Origin: Gemmatimonadales bacterium UBA7889
Lineage (GTDB): Bacteria > Gemmatimonadota > Gemmatimonadetes > Longimicrobiales > Gaopeijiaceae
Length of the DNA stretch: 5,318 nucleotides
Reading direction: 5' to 3'
NCBI GenBank assembly: GCA_002501085.1
Contig: DLRL01000074.1
Coordinates: forward strand, 1-5,318
Part shown: piece by piece, positions 1 through 5,318 of the stretch
Layout of the letters: each line of letters starts with the position of its first letter
Position numbering within the stretch: the stretch's first letter is position 1
The notes under the pieces: generated by a model
What the model was told of the DNA's origin: nothing
Seen by the model: only the letters and a program-made list of their open reading frames with translations
Databases searched by the model: none
Position numbers and translations under genes: made by a program

Positions 1-182
1 TGCCCGGCAACGGAATGCTTGACCTGCGATTACGGGGTTTCTTTAGGCTTCATTCGGGCTCAAGCTTGGCACGCGTAGAGGCAGGGATAGGCCTGAGGAA
101 TGCTACTGACGCTTCTGTTTATGACCAATGCGGACTCCCGCAGCCGGGTCGTACCTTCCAGTTTCAGATACGTTTGTGGTGA
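1..182 (+). CDS. TonB-dependent outer-membrane receptor, C-terminal end only (5' end outside window)
   Basis: The first complete codon is at position 3 and the frame runs open for 59 residues to a TGA at 180-182. The visible piece looks like the last strands of a TonB-dependent receptor beta-barrel. A pattern of the type L-R-N-A-T-D-A-S-V-Y-D (the usual 'x-N-L-x-D-x-x-Y' strand-turn) is followed by G-L-P-Q-P-G-R-T-F and then an alternating polar/hydrophobic strand ending in Leu-Trp. A terminal aromatic residue is the known recognition signal for the BAM outer-membrane assembly complex. Such receptors import siderophores, cobalamin or other large solutes with energy from TonB. The substrate cannot be inferred because the plug domain and most of the barrel lie outside the window. 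The call rests on this C-terminal signature only. The other two frames are interrupted early, at TGA 20-22 and TAG 76-78. rnz begins 33 nt downstream in the same frame. Confidence 0.7.
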   Translation, partial: PGNGMLDLRLRGFFRLHSGSSLARVEAGIGLRNATDASVYDQCGLPQPGRTFQFQIRLW

Positions 183-201
183 ACACTATACCTTGAGCCC
201 T

Positions 202-207
202 TAAAAT
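202..207 (+). promoter_or_regulatory. Possible -10 box just before rnz
   Basis: TAAAAT matches five of six bases of the sigma-70 -10 consensus and ends 8 nt before the rnz ATG. A transcript from it would start at or next to the start codon, giving a leaderless or nearly leaderless mRNA. This would fit the absence of a Shine-Dalgarno sequence. No good -35 element is visible at the usual spacing, so this is tentative. Confidence 0.3.
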
Positions 208-214
208 CTGATTC
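207..214 (+). repeat. Octamer TCTGATTC before rnz start (copy 1)
   Basis: The octamer TCTGATTC sits exactly one base before the rnz ATG at 216. The identical octamer occurs at the same distance from the aroA start codon (1245-1252). Both copies are preceded closely by AAAA. Function is unknown; it could be a start-site context element or coincidence. Confidence 0.4.
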
Positions 215-215
215 A

Positions 216-1151
216 ATGATCCGGATCACTTTCTTAGGAACTGCAGCGTCCAGGCCTACCGTCGGACGTAATGTGAGTTCGATTGCGGTACAGCGTGGGG
301 GGGACCTTTTCCTCTTTGACTGTGGCGAAGGGACGCAACGCCAAATGATGCGTTTCGGGACGGGTTTTTCCGTCAAATGGATATTCATTACACATCTCCA
401 TGCGGATCATTTTCTGGGAATTACCGGTCTCTTACGAACTATGGCCCTTCAAGGTAGGACAGAACCGATTTCCCTCTTCGGTCCAGTGGGTTCAGAGCGG
501 ATTCTGCAAGATGTAGTCCGGCTAGGAGTCGAGCGTGAGAAGTTCCCCGTGGAAATCAAGAGCGTACGGCCCGGAGAAGGACTGAAATGTGAGGGCTATC
601 AGGTTCTAGCATTCCCGGTGAATCATGGAAATAATGCGGTGGGTTGGTGTTTAGTTGAGGATCAACGCCTTGGGCGTTTTGATGTGGAGAAAGCAAGACA
701 ATTTGGAATCCCAGAGGGCCCACTTTTCGGGAAAGTGCATCACGGAGAGGATGTTGAGGTCAACGGGCGCGTAATACACGCTGAAGATCTGGTGGGAGAA
801 TCTAGGCCTGGCCGCAGAGTCGTGTATACTGGGGATACTCGGCCATGTGAGGCGACAGTAGAGTGTGCGAGAGGCGCCGACATCTTAATACATGAAGCGA
901 CATTTAGTGATGAAGAGCAGGACAGGGCTCGAGAGACATTCCATAGTACTGCGGCCGAAGCAGCACGTGTCGCTAAGGAATGTGATGTGCGCTCGCTTAT
1001 ACTCACTCACTTATCGGCAAGATATTCAGAGGATCCTGGGATATTAAAGAATGAGGCGAACGCAGTTTTTCGTGGAGCTAGGATTGCCCATGACGGCCTC
1101 AGTTTAGAGGTGGATTACGATAACAGCTCTCTAAGTGAGGTAGGTTCGTGA
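216..1151 (+). CDS. rnz: Ribonuclease Z (tRNA 3' endonuclease)
   Basis: The 311-residue product is a cytoplasmic metallo-beta-lactamase-fold endonuclease that cuts tRNA precursors after the discriminator base to mature their 3' ends. The length is normal for the short bacterial form (RNase Z-S), which works as a dimer. The N-terminal strand F-L-G-T (6-9) and D-C-G-E-G-T-Q (35-41) are typical. The zinc motif H-x-H-x-D-H is His60, His62, Asp64 and His65. The other metal ligands appear as His137 (VNH), Asp207 (TGDT) and His265 (THLSARY), and His243 (FHST) occupies the usual catalytic-helper position. The stretch around 155-180, with G-I-P-E-G-P-L-F-G-K, corresponds to the flexible arm (exosite) that grips the tRNA elbow. 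ATG 216 is the only possible start: the in-frame stop of the receptor gene is at 180-182 and no other start codon lies between. No Shine-Dalgarno sequence is visible. The downstream neighbour is separated by 102 nt, so rnz may be transcribed apart from aroA. Confidence 0.96.
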   Translation: MIRITFLGTAASRPTVGRNVSSIAVQRGGDLFLFDCGEGTQRQMMRFGTGFSVKWIFITHLHADHFLGITGLLRTMALQGRTEPISLFGPVGSERILQDVVRLGVEREKFPVEIKSVRPGEGLKCEGYQVLAFPVNHGNNAVGWCLVEDQRLGRFDVEKARQFGIPEGPLFGKVHHGEDVEVNGRVIHAEDLVGESRPGRRVVYTGDTRPCEATVECARGADILIHEATFSDEEQDRARETFHSTAAEAARVAKECDVRSLILTHLSARYSEDPGILKNEANAVFRGARIAHDGLSLEVDYDNSSLSEVGS

Positions 1152-1175
1152 CCAAACATTCAGAACTAAGCCGCT

Positions 1176-1205
1176 TTGACAACCTGGGCGTGTGCTAGGT
1201 AGGTA
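1176..1205 (+). promoter_or_regulatory. Possible promoter for aroA-cmk
   Basis: A perfect -35-like TTGACA lies at 1176-1181 in the 102-nt gap between rnz and aroA. The best -10 partner at legal spacing is TAGGTA at 1200-1205 (18-nt spacer), which is a poor match. A separate GATAAT at 1224-1229 is a better -10 box (five of six) but has no -35 at the right distance. No Rho-independent terminator for rnz is visible in the gap; the only fold seen is a weak 5-bp stem with one G-U pair (1183-1187 with 1195-1199). Confidence 0.35.
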
Positions 1206-1244
1206 AAGGAACAACTTCACGGTGATAATAAGACGCGAAAAGAT

Positions 1245-1252
1245 TCTGATTC
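1245..1252 (+). repeat. Octamer TCTGATTC before aroA start (copy 2)
   Basis: This is identical to 207-214 and also ends one base before the start codon (GTG 1254). AAAA lies 3 nt upstream here, against immediately upstream in the rnz copy. No Shine-Dalgarno sequence accompanies either copy. Function is unknown. Confidence 0.4.
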
Positions 1253-1253
1253 C

Positions 1254-2540
1254 GTGAAGACCTACGTCCCAGGCGATAAATCAATCAGCCAAAGAGTGCT
1301 GATACTTGCTGCACTTGCCTCGGGTGAGAGTCGTTTGAGAGGACTCTTACATGGTGGTGACGTCGAAGCGACTGCTCAAGCTCTCCGCCTGTTGGGCGTG
1401 GCACTTCCGAGAATCCCCTCAGACGGGAGCGAGTTATGCATTACCGGAGTGGGGTTGGATGGTCTGAGACCTCCCTTGGAGGATCTGGATTTAGGAAATA
1501 GCGGAACGGGAACCCGTCTTCTTCTCGGCGTCCTCGCTGGTAGTCAGATTGAAGCCACCTTGGTGGGCGACGTTTCCCTGCAGTCTCGCCCGATGCGTAG
1601 AATCTGCAGCCCTCTCCGCGCGATGGGAGCGCACTTAGAACACTTATGCGAAGAAGGATGCATACCTATCCGAGTTGATCGTTCTGGTCCACTTCGCTCA
1701 ATCGACTGGATGAGCCCAGTACCTAGTGCGCAGGTAAAGAGTTCAATCCTCTTAGCTGGTCTCGCAGGGCGCACCAAAGTAGTGGTTACAGAACCGTGGC
1801 AGTCGCGAGATCACACTGAGCGTCTATTCGCTGAGGTAGGGGTTCCAACTTCAACTCGAAACATACCAAATGGTCATCGAGTGGAACTCACTAACCCCCC
1901 TGACATTATTGCTCCCCTCGATTTTTCAGTTCCAGGGGATGTATCCTCTGCCGCATTCGTCCTCGCATTCGCCGCCCTCGGGGGAGCTGGTGTCTCAGTC
2001 ACCATAGATAACGTCAGCCTTAATCGCACTCGTACTGGATTCCTTGATGTATTTTCCCGAATGGGAATTGATTTGACGATCAAGGAGACTGGCTCAGGGG
2101 ATGCTTGTGAGCCGAGAGGTCTAATAACAGCCAGTCCCTCTGAGTTGCACGATATTGTGGTGGACCCAGAAGAGGTCCCGGCTGTTATAGATGAACTTCC
2201 AATCATCGCCGTAATGGGTGCCTGTTCAGAGGGAAAGACAACCATCCGTGGTGCCGGTGAACTTAGACTCAAAGAGTCAGATCGGATTCACTCGTTAGTG
2301 CATAACCTTCAGGCACTGGGAGTGGAGGTCGTCGAACATGAGGACGGACTTGAAATAGAGGGCACAACAGGTCCGTTAAAGGGACGAATCCGAGCATTCG
2401 GTGATCATCGGATTGCTATGGCATTCGGTGTACTCGCAAAGCTAAAGGGGACTCATATTGAGATTGATGATCCAACGCTCTCCGATATCAGCTTTCCAGG
2501 ATTTTGGGGACTTCTTGATAAACTCACCCAAACCGCTTGA
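1254..2540 (+). CDS. aroA: 3-phosphoshikimate 1-carboxyvinyltransferase (EPSP synthase)
   Basis: The 428-residue enzyme joins phosphoenolpyruvate to shikimate-3-phosphate, the sixth step of the shikimate pathway towards chorismate and aromatic compounds. It is a cytoplasmic two-domain enzyme of normal length. Visible active-site motifs are P-G-D-K-S-I-S (6-12, Lys9), Arg14, G-N-S-G-T-G-T-R (81-88), S-R-P-M (111-114), S-A-Q-V-K-S (158-163), R-D-H-T-E-R (185-190), V-P-G-D-V-S-S-A (226-233), R-T-G-F-L-D (260-265), I-D-E-L-P (312-316) with Asp313, K-E-S-D-R (340-344) and D-H-R-I-A-M-A (384-390). GTG 1254 is the only usable start codon after the in-frame TAG at 1200-1202; it places the catalytic Lys only nine residues in, about 13 fewer than in the E. 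coli enzyme, but the family commonly starts close to this motif. There is no clear Shine-Dalgarno sequence. It is followed by cmk after 2 nt, which points to co-transcription. Confidence 0.96.
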   Translation: MKTYVPGDKSISQRVLILAALASGESRLRGLLHGGDVEATAQALRLLGVALPRIPSDGSELCITGVGLDGLRPPLEDLDLGNSGTGTRLLLGVLAGSQIEATLVGDVSLQSRPMRRICSPLRAMGAHLEHLCEEGCIPIRVDRSGPLRSIDWMSPVPSAQVKSSILLAGLAGRTKVVVTEPWQSRDHTERLFAEVGVPTSTRNIPNGHRVELTNPPDIIAPLDFSVPGDVSSAAFVLAFAALGGAGVSVTIDNVSLNRTRTGFLDVFSRMGIDLTIKETGSGDACEPRGLITASPSELHDIVVDPEEVPAVIDELPIIAVMGACSEGKTTIRGAGELRLKESDRIHSLVHNLQALGVEVVEHEDGLEIEGTTGPLKGRIRAFGDHRIAMAFGVLAKLKGTHIEIDDPTLSDISFPGFWGLLDKLTQTA

Positions 2541-2542
2541 GT

Positions 2543-3241
2543 ATGAGAGTAGATTCCAGGCGTGAGGGACCGATTATTACGCTCGATGGTCCCGCCGGGT
2601 CTGGAAAATCGAGTACGGCAAAGGCTGTAGCCAAAAGATTGGGCTTTCGTCATCTAGATTCGGGAGCTCTATACCGGGCATTAACCCTCGGGCTTCTTAG
2701 ATCTAGTGTGGTAGAGGCAGACTGGGAAAGCCTCAGCGAGCAAGGATTCACGAACCTAGATATCAACCTGGAAACATCTAAGAATGGATTCCAGGTCCTC
2801 ATAGGGGGTGAGGCGGTAGATAGCGAACTTCGGACTCCTGGGGTTACGGATCGTGTTTCCTTTGTGGCCAGTTTACCGGCCTCACGCCAAAGTATCTTGG
2901 GATTACAAAGAAAAGCTGGGGAAGATGGAGGGTTAGTCGCGGACGGCCGAGATATGGGGACCGTGGTTTTCCCCCATGCTGAACTCAAGATCTATTTGAT
3001 TGCTGACTTAGAGGAACGGGCGATGCGACGGTTAAGACAAATAGGGCAGGATTGTTCTGATGATTTTGAGCTTGCCCGACAAGCAAGCGCCCTTAATACA
3101 AGGGACCAATCAGATAGCCAGCGCACAATTTCACCACTCAAGAAAGCAAGCGGTGCTATCGAACTCGACACGACGGGATTGGCGTTCGAGGAACAGGTAC
3201 AGGCTATTGTAGATCTCGCACATCGGTTGACCCTGTTGTAG
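2543..3241 (+). CDS. cmk: Cytidylate kinase (CMP/dCMP kinase)
   Basis: The 232-residue P-loop nucleoside-monophosphate kinase transfers phosphate from ATP to CMP or dCMP in pyrimidine nucleotide synthesis and salvage. The Walker A loop G-P-A-G-S-G-K-S is at 16-23. The substrate-binding D-S-G-A-L-Y-R is at 39-45. The L-R-T-P-G-V segment (96-101) corresponds to the CMP-binding insert typical of bacterial Cmk. D-G-R-D-M-G-T-V-V-F-P follows at 134-144. The lid and C-terminal region shows the family pattern R-D-x-x-D-x-x-R with P-L and a downstream D-T-T (187-211). Length is normal. I chose ATG 2543, 2 nt after the aroA stop. An in-frame TTG at 2537 would add two residues and overlap the aroA stop by 4 nt; ATG is the more usual codon and neither has a good Shine-Dalgarno sequence. 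The close spacing suggests translational coupling to aroA. cmk directly before rpsA is a widely conserved arrangement. Confidence 0.95.
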   Translation: MRVDSRREGPIITLDGPAGSGKSSTAKAVAKRLGFRHLDSGALYRALTLGLLRSSVVEADWESLSEQGFTNLDINLETSKNGFQVLIGGEAVDSELRTPGVTDRVSFVASLPASRQSILGLQRKAGEDGGLVADGRDMGTVVFPHAELKIYLIADLEERAMRRLRQIGQDCSDDFELARQASALNTRDQSDSQRTISPLKKASGAIELDTTGLAFEEQVQAIVDLAHRLTLL

Positions 3242-3276
3242 ACAGAATCTAGCTTTTCGGCTCCCGATAACCCTTC

Positions 3277-3305
3277 AACCCGGGCTTGTCCTCCAAGCAC
3301 CGGTT
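3277..3305 (+). promoter_or_regulatory. rpsA leader hairpin with anti-Shine-Dalgarno-like loop
   Basis: In the 105-nt cmk-rpsA gap, 3277-3288 pairs with 3294-3305 to form an 11-bp stem with one single-base bulge on each side (C3281 and A3299). The pairs are AACC with GGTT, GG with CC, and GCTTG with CAAGC. The loop is TCCTC. No T-tract follows directly, so it does not look like an intrinsic terminator. The segment CTCCAA (3291-3296), covering the loop and the top of the stem, is exactly complementary to TTGGAG (3336-3341), the rpsA ribosome-binding site. An RNA control element for rpsA translation is a reasonable inference but unproven. Confidence 0.5.
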
Positions 3306-3320
3306 CCGTTGCTCTTGCAT

Positions 3321-3341
3321 TCGTTCGGGTAACGATTGGAG
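3321..3341 (+). promoter_or_regulatory. rpsA ribosome-binding site with adjoining small hairpin
   Basis: GGAG at 3338-3341, within TTGGAG, lies 5 nt before ATG 3347. It is the only good Shine-Dalgarno sequence in front of any gene here, and it favours this ATG over the adjacent in-frame GTG at 3344, which would leave only 2 nt of spacing. Directly upstream, TCGTT (3321-3325) and AACGA (3331-3335) can form a 5-bp stem with a CGGGT loop, ending at the base before the TTGGAG element. Confidence 0.6.
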
Positions 3342-3346
3342 TTGTG

Positions 3347-5318
3347 ATGAGTGATATCCTAGAGCCTGAAAACGACTCGGGTCCGCAGGATCTGGAAACA
3401 GGATCCCAAAATTCGACTGACGACGACCTAGATTCTGGTGAAGAGACAGTGGTCGACGCTATGACAGGCGAAGTGACAACGTTATCCGCCCAAGAAGCAC
3501 AGGCGATGAATTCTGTTCAGGAGCCTGTTGATGGGATTTCACCGGAACTCTTCAATGACCCATACGGAGAAGAAGAGCTCTCTACTTCGAAAGAAGAATT
3601 TGAGACTCTTCTTACTCACTTCAGTGCAGATTTCCAAGAGTTTAAGGAAGGGGCGATCGTCAAGGCTGTCGTCCTCAAAGTAACCGATGCAGTAGTGATC
3701 TTAGAGTTCGGTTTTAAGAGTGAAGGGGCGGTTCCTCTTGACGAATTCAAAGACCCCCCCGTTGAAGAGGAAGAAGTTGAGGTCTTACTCGAAAGCCTTG
3801 AAGATGACGACGGTGCTGTCGTGTTGTCGAAGAAGAAGGCCGATTTCTTACGGGTCTGGGAGAAGATCCGTGAAGCGCATGACGAAGACCGTCCGGTAAA
3901 GGGAACTTTAGTGCGAAAGATCAAGGGTGGCGTCACTGTAGATCTCATGGGAGTGGATGCATTCCTTCCGGGATCACAGATTGCCCTGCGGAGGGTTCCG
4001 AATATCGAGGATCTCATAGGAGAGGTCTATAAGTTCAAGATCATCAAACTGAATAAGCGTCGTCGGAACATCGTAGTTTCACGAAGAGTGATACTTGAGG
4101 GCGAGCGCGAGAAGAAACGTGATACACTAGTCAAGGAACTCCTCATCGGTCAGGTCCGAGAGGGACAGGTCAAGAACATCACGGATTTCGGTGCATTCAT
4201 TGATCTTGGCGGGCTCGACGGGCTTCTCCATATCACTGACATGTCGTGGGGCCGTGTTGGGCATCCCTCCGAGGTCGTCGATATCGGAACAGGTATCGAT
4301 GTGAAAGTCCTAGATATCGATTGGGACCGAGAGCGAATCTCGCTTGGACTTAAGCAATTACTTCCTTACCCATGGACGGATATTGGGAAGAAGTACCCCG
4401 TCGGTGCTCGTGTCCATGGAAAAGTAGTGTCTATAACGAATTACGGAGCCTTCATTGAGCTTGAGCGAGGGGTAGAAGGCCTGGTGCATATCTCGGAGAT
4501 GTCATGGACTCGAAATATACGACACCCTTCGAAGGTAGTTGAAATTAGTGAATCTATCGAAGCAGTAGTCCTTCGGGTTGATCAAGAAGATGAGAAGATC
4601 TCACTAGGAATGAAGCAGATTGAAGAAGATCCCTGGTTGGGGTTACCTGCAAAATATCCGACGGGAACGAGTTTGGGTGGAACAGTGAGGAACCTCACTT
4701 CGTTCGGGGCCTTCATTGAGATTGAAAATGGAATCGATGGACTTGTCCATGTATCAGATATGAGCTGGACCAAAAGGGTTCATCATCCTTCGGAGATCGT
4801 AGAAAAGGGCGCAAAAATCGATGTAATGGTTCTTGATGTGGATCCGGAAAACAAACGGATTTCTTTGGGATTAAAGCAACTCACAGATGATCCTTGGCCA
4901 ACCCTCGTTGAACGTTTCGCACCCAACGCTGAATCATCCGGAGTAGTGGTTCGGATAGAAGAGGACGGTCTAACAGTTGATCTTGGAGATGATGTTGAAG
5001 GGTTCATCTCACTGAGCGATACTGGCATAGATGAAGGTGAAACCCTTGATGAATACTACGTGCCAGGTGACTCGGTGAGCATCCGGGTAACTCACTCAGA
5101 TGCGGTTGATAGGAAGATTGAACTTGAAATCACTGAAACTCCGGACAAGAAGGCTCCAGAGGAGATCGAGGAAGCTCGAGCCGTAGCTGCTGCTTTGGCG
5201 GCAGAAAAGGCTGAGGCTGAGAGTGGACCTGAAGATGAACCAGTCGGTTATAGAGAACTAAAGAAAAAACACAAAAAAGAAACTTCTTCCGATTCAGAAG
5301 AGTCGTCAGAAGAAGACG
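3347..5318 (+). CDS. rpsA: 30S ribosomal protein S1 (3' end outside window)
   Basis: The frame is open from ATG 3347 to the window edge, giving 657 residues with no stop. S1 is the large RNA-binding protein of the small subunit that captures and unfolds mRNA during initiation. Six S1 (OB-fold) domains are visible at about 99-162, 182-246, 267-336, 352-424, 439-511 and 528-596. Domains 3 to 5 are near-copies with a regular 86-residue spacing, seen in the G-A-F-I core at 282, 368 and 454, each followed by G-L-(L/V)-H-(I/V) and an M-S-W motif. Domains 1 and 2 are divergent, as expected for the ribosome-docking part. Domain 6 is degenerate. Before domain 1 there is an acidic extension of nearly 100 residues, much longer than in E. 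coli S1. After domain 6 come an Ala/Glu-rich, probably helical stretch (about 603-626), a basic patch K-K-K-H-K-K (639-644) and a Ser/Glu tail. The start is supported by GGAG 5 nt upstream. It is probably co-transcribed with cmk and has its own structured leader. Confidence 0.96.
   Translation, partial: MSDILEPENDSGPQDLETGSQNSTDDDLDSGEETVVDAMTGEVTTLSAQEAQAMNSVQEPVDGISPELFNDPYGEEELSTSKEEFETLLTHFSADFQEFKEGAIVKAVVLKVTDAVVILEFGFKSEGAVPLDEFKDPPVEEEEVEVLLESLEDDDGAVVLSKKKADFLRVWEKIREAHDEDRPVKGTLVRKIKGGVTVDLMGVDAFLPGSQIALRRVPNIEDLIGEVYKFKIIKLNKRRRNIVVSRRVILEGEREKKRDTLVKELLIGQVREGQVKNITDFGAFIDLGGLDGLLHITDMSWGRVGHPSEVVDIGTGIDVKVLDIDWDRERISLGLKQLLPYPWTDIGKKYPVGARVHGKVVSITNYGAFIELERGVEGLVHISEMSWTRNIRHPSKVVEISESIEAVVLRVDQEDEKISLGMKQIEEDPWLGLPAKYPTGTSLGGTVRNLTSFGAFIEIENGIDGLVHVSDMSWTKRVHHPSEIVEKGAKIDVMVLDVDPENKRISLGLKQLTDDPWPTLVERFAPNAESSGVVVRIEEDGLTVDLGDDVEGFISLSDTGIDEGETLDEYYVPGDSVSIRVTHSDAVDRKIELEITETPDKKAPEEIEEARAVAAALAAEKAEAESGPEDEPVGYRELKKKHKKETSSDSEESSEED

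Noticed and set aside
297..303. Run of seven G in rnz, and a run of seven C at 3754-3760 in rpsA, as possible phase-variation tracts
   Set aside because: Both genes read through these runs in frame with conserved motifs on both sides, and both are core genes. Seven-base runs are short for phase variation.
164..388. Minus-strand open frame overlapping the start of rnz
   Set aside because: It lies opposite the conserved rnz N-terminus, shows no recognisable domain and is best explained as a shadow frame. The same applies to the minus-strand frames at 740-1006, 1544-1777, 1874-2272, 2453-2653, 2650-2988 and 2992-3300.
1217..1225. Symmetric TCACGGTGA as an operator
   Set aside because: It is only 4 bp per arm with a single central base, single copy, and matches no motif I can name.
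2537..2539. TTG start codon for cmk
   Set aside because: It is possible, but it adds only two residues. ATG 2543 is the more usual codon and leaves a normal-length N-terminus before the P-loop.
3309..3336. Possible promoter TTGCTC ... AACGAT directly before rpsA
   Set aside because: Both boxes are poor matches. A promoter here would also place the transcription start on top of the ribosome-binding site.
3616..4017. Minus-strand 133-codon Ser/Thr-rich open frame
   Set aside because: It is antisense to the Glu/Lys-rich S1 domains 1 and 2. Reverse-complemented GAA/GAG/AAG codons give Ser/Phe/Leu-rich shadows. The minus-strand frames at 4582-4773 and 4783-5028 are likewise shadows of rpsA.
5263..5281. 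A-rich stretch as a ribosomal slippery site
   Set aside because: The two A6 runs start at codon position 1, so they do not give the X-XXY-YYZ phase needed for -1 frameshifting, and there is no clear downstream structure. It reads as Lys codons.
5283..5315. Perfect 7-bp inverted repeat CTTCTTC / GAAGAAG
   Set aside because: It lies inside the open rpsA frame, with a 19-nt loop, and follows from repeated Ser (TCT/TCC) and Glu (GAA) codons. It is not a terminator.

Overview
This window is a housekeeping segment of a bacterial chromosome with every supported gene on the + strand. The order is: the 3' end of an outer-membrane TonB-dependent receptor gene, rnz (ribonuclease Z), aroA (EPSP synthase), cmk (cytidylate kinase) and rpsA (30S ribosomal protein S1), which runs off the right edge. 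Base composition looks close to balanced by eye. The receptor tail implies a diderm (outer-membrane) bacterium. The aroA-cmk-rpsA order is widely conserved in bacteria. The style of the EPSP synthase (start at VPGDKSIS, a LGNSGTGTRLLLG motif) and the receptor ending (GLPQPGRTF with a terminal Trp) remind me of Gemmatimonadota or a related phylum, but this is recall-based inference and not proof.

Layout. Bases 1-182 hold the last 59 codons of the receptor. A 33-nt gap with a possible -10 box leads to rnz (216-1151), which has all the metal-binding residues. A 102-nt gap (1152-1253) carries a perfect -35-like TTGACA but no convincing terminator, and leads to aroA (1254-2540, GTG start). cmk (2543-3241) follows after only 2 nt and is probably translationally coupled to aroA. 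A 105-nt gap (3242-3346) can fold into two hairpins in front of rpsA. The rpsA reading frame is open from 3347 to the end of the window (657 codons, no stop seen). It encodes six S1 domains between an acidic N-terminal extension and a charged C-terminal tail.

How the genes work together. The four complete or near-complete genes are core functions rather than one pathway: tRNA 3' maturation, aromatic amino-acid precursor synthesis, pyrimidine nucleotide phosphorylation and translation initiation. aroA and cmk look like one operon that probably reads on into rpsA, which also appears to have its own translational control region. I found no tRNA, rRNA, CRISPR array, insertion sequence or novel multi-gene system. 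The most interesting non-coding signals are the rpsA leader, where a hairpin loop can pair with the Shine-Dalgarno sequence, and an identical octamer, TCTGATTC, placed one base before the start codons of both rnz and aroA, neither of which has a Shine-Dalgarno sequence.
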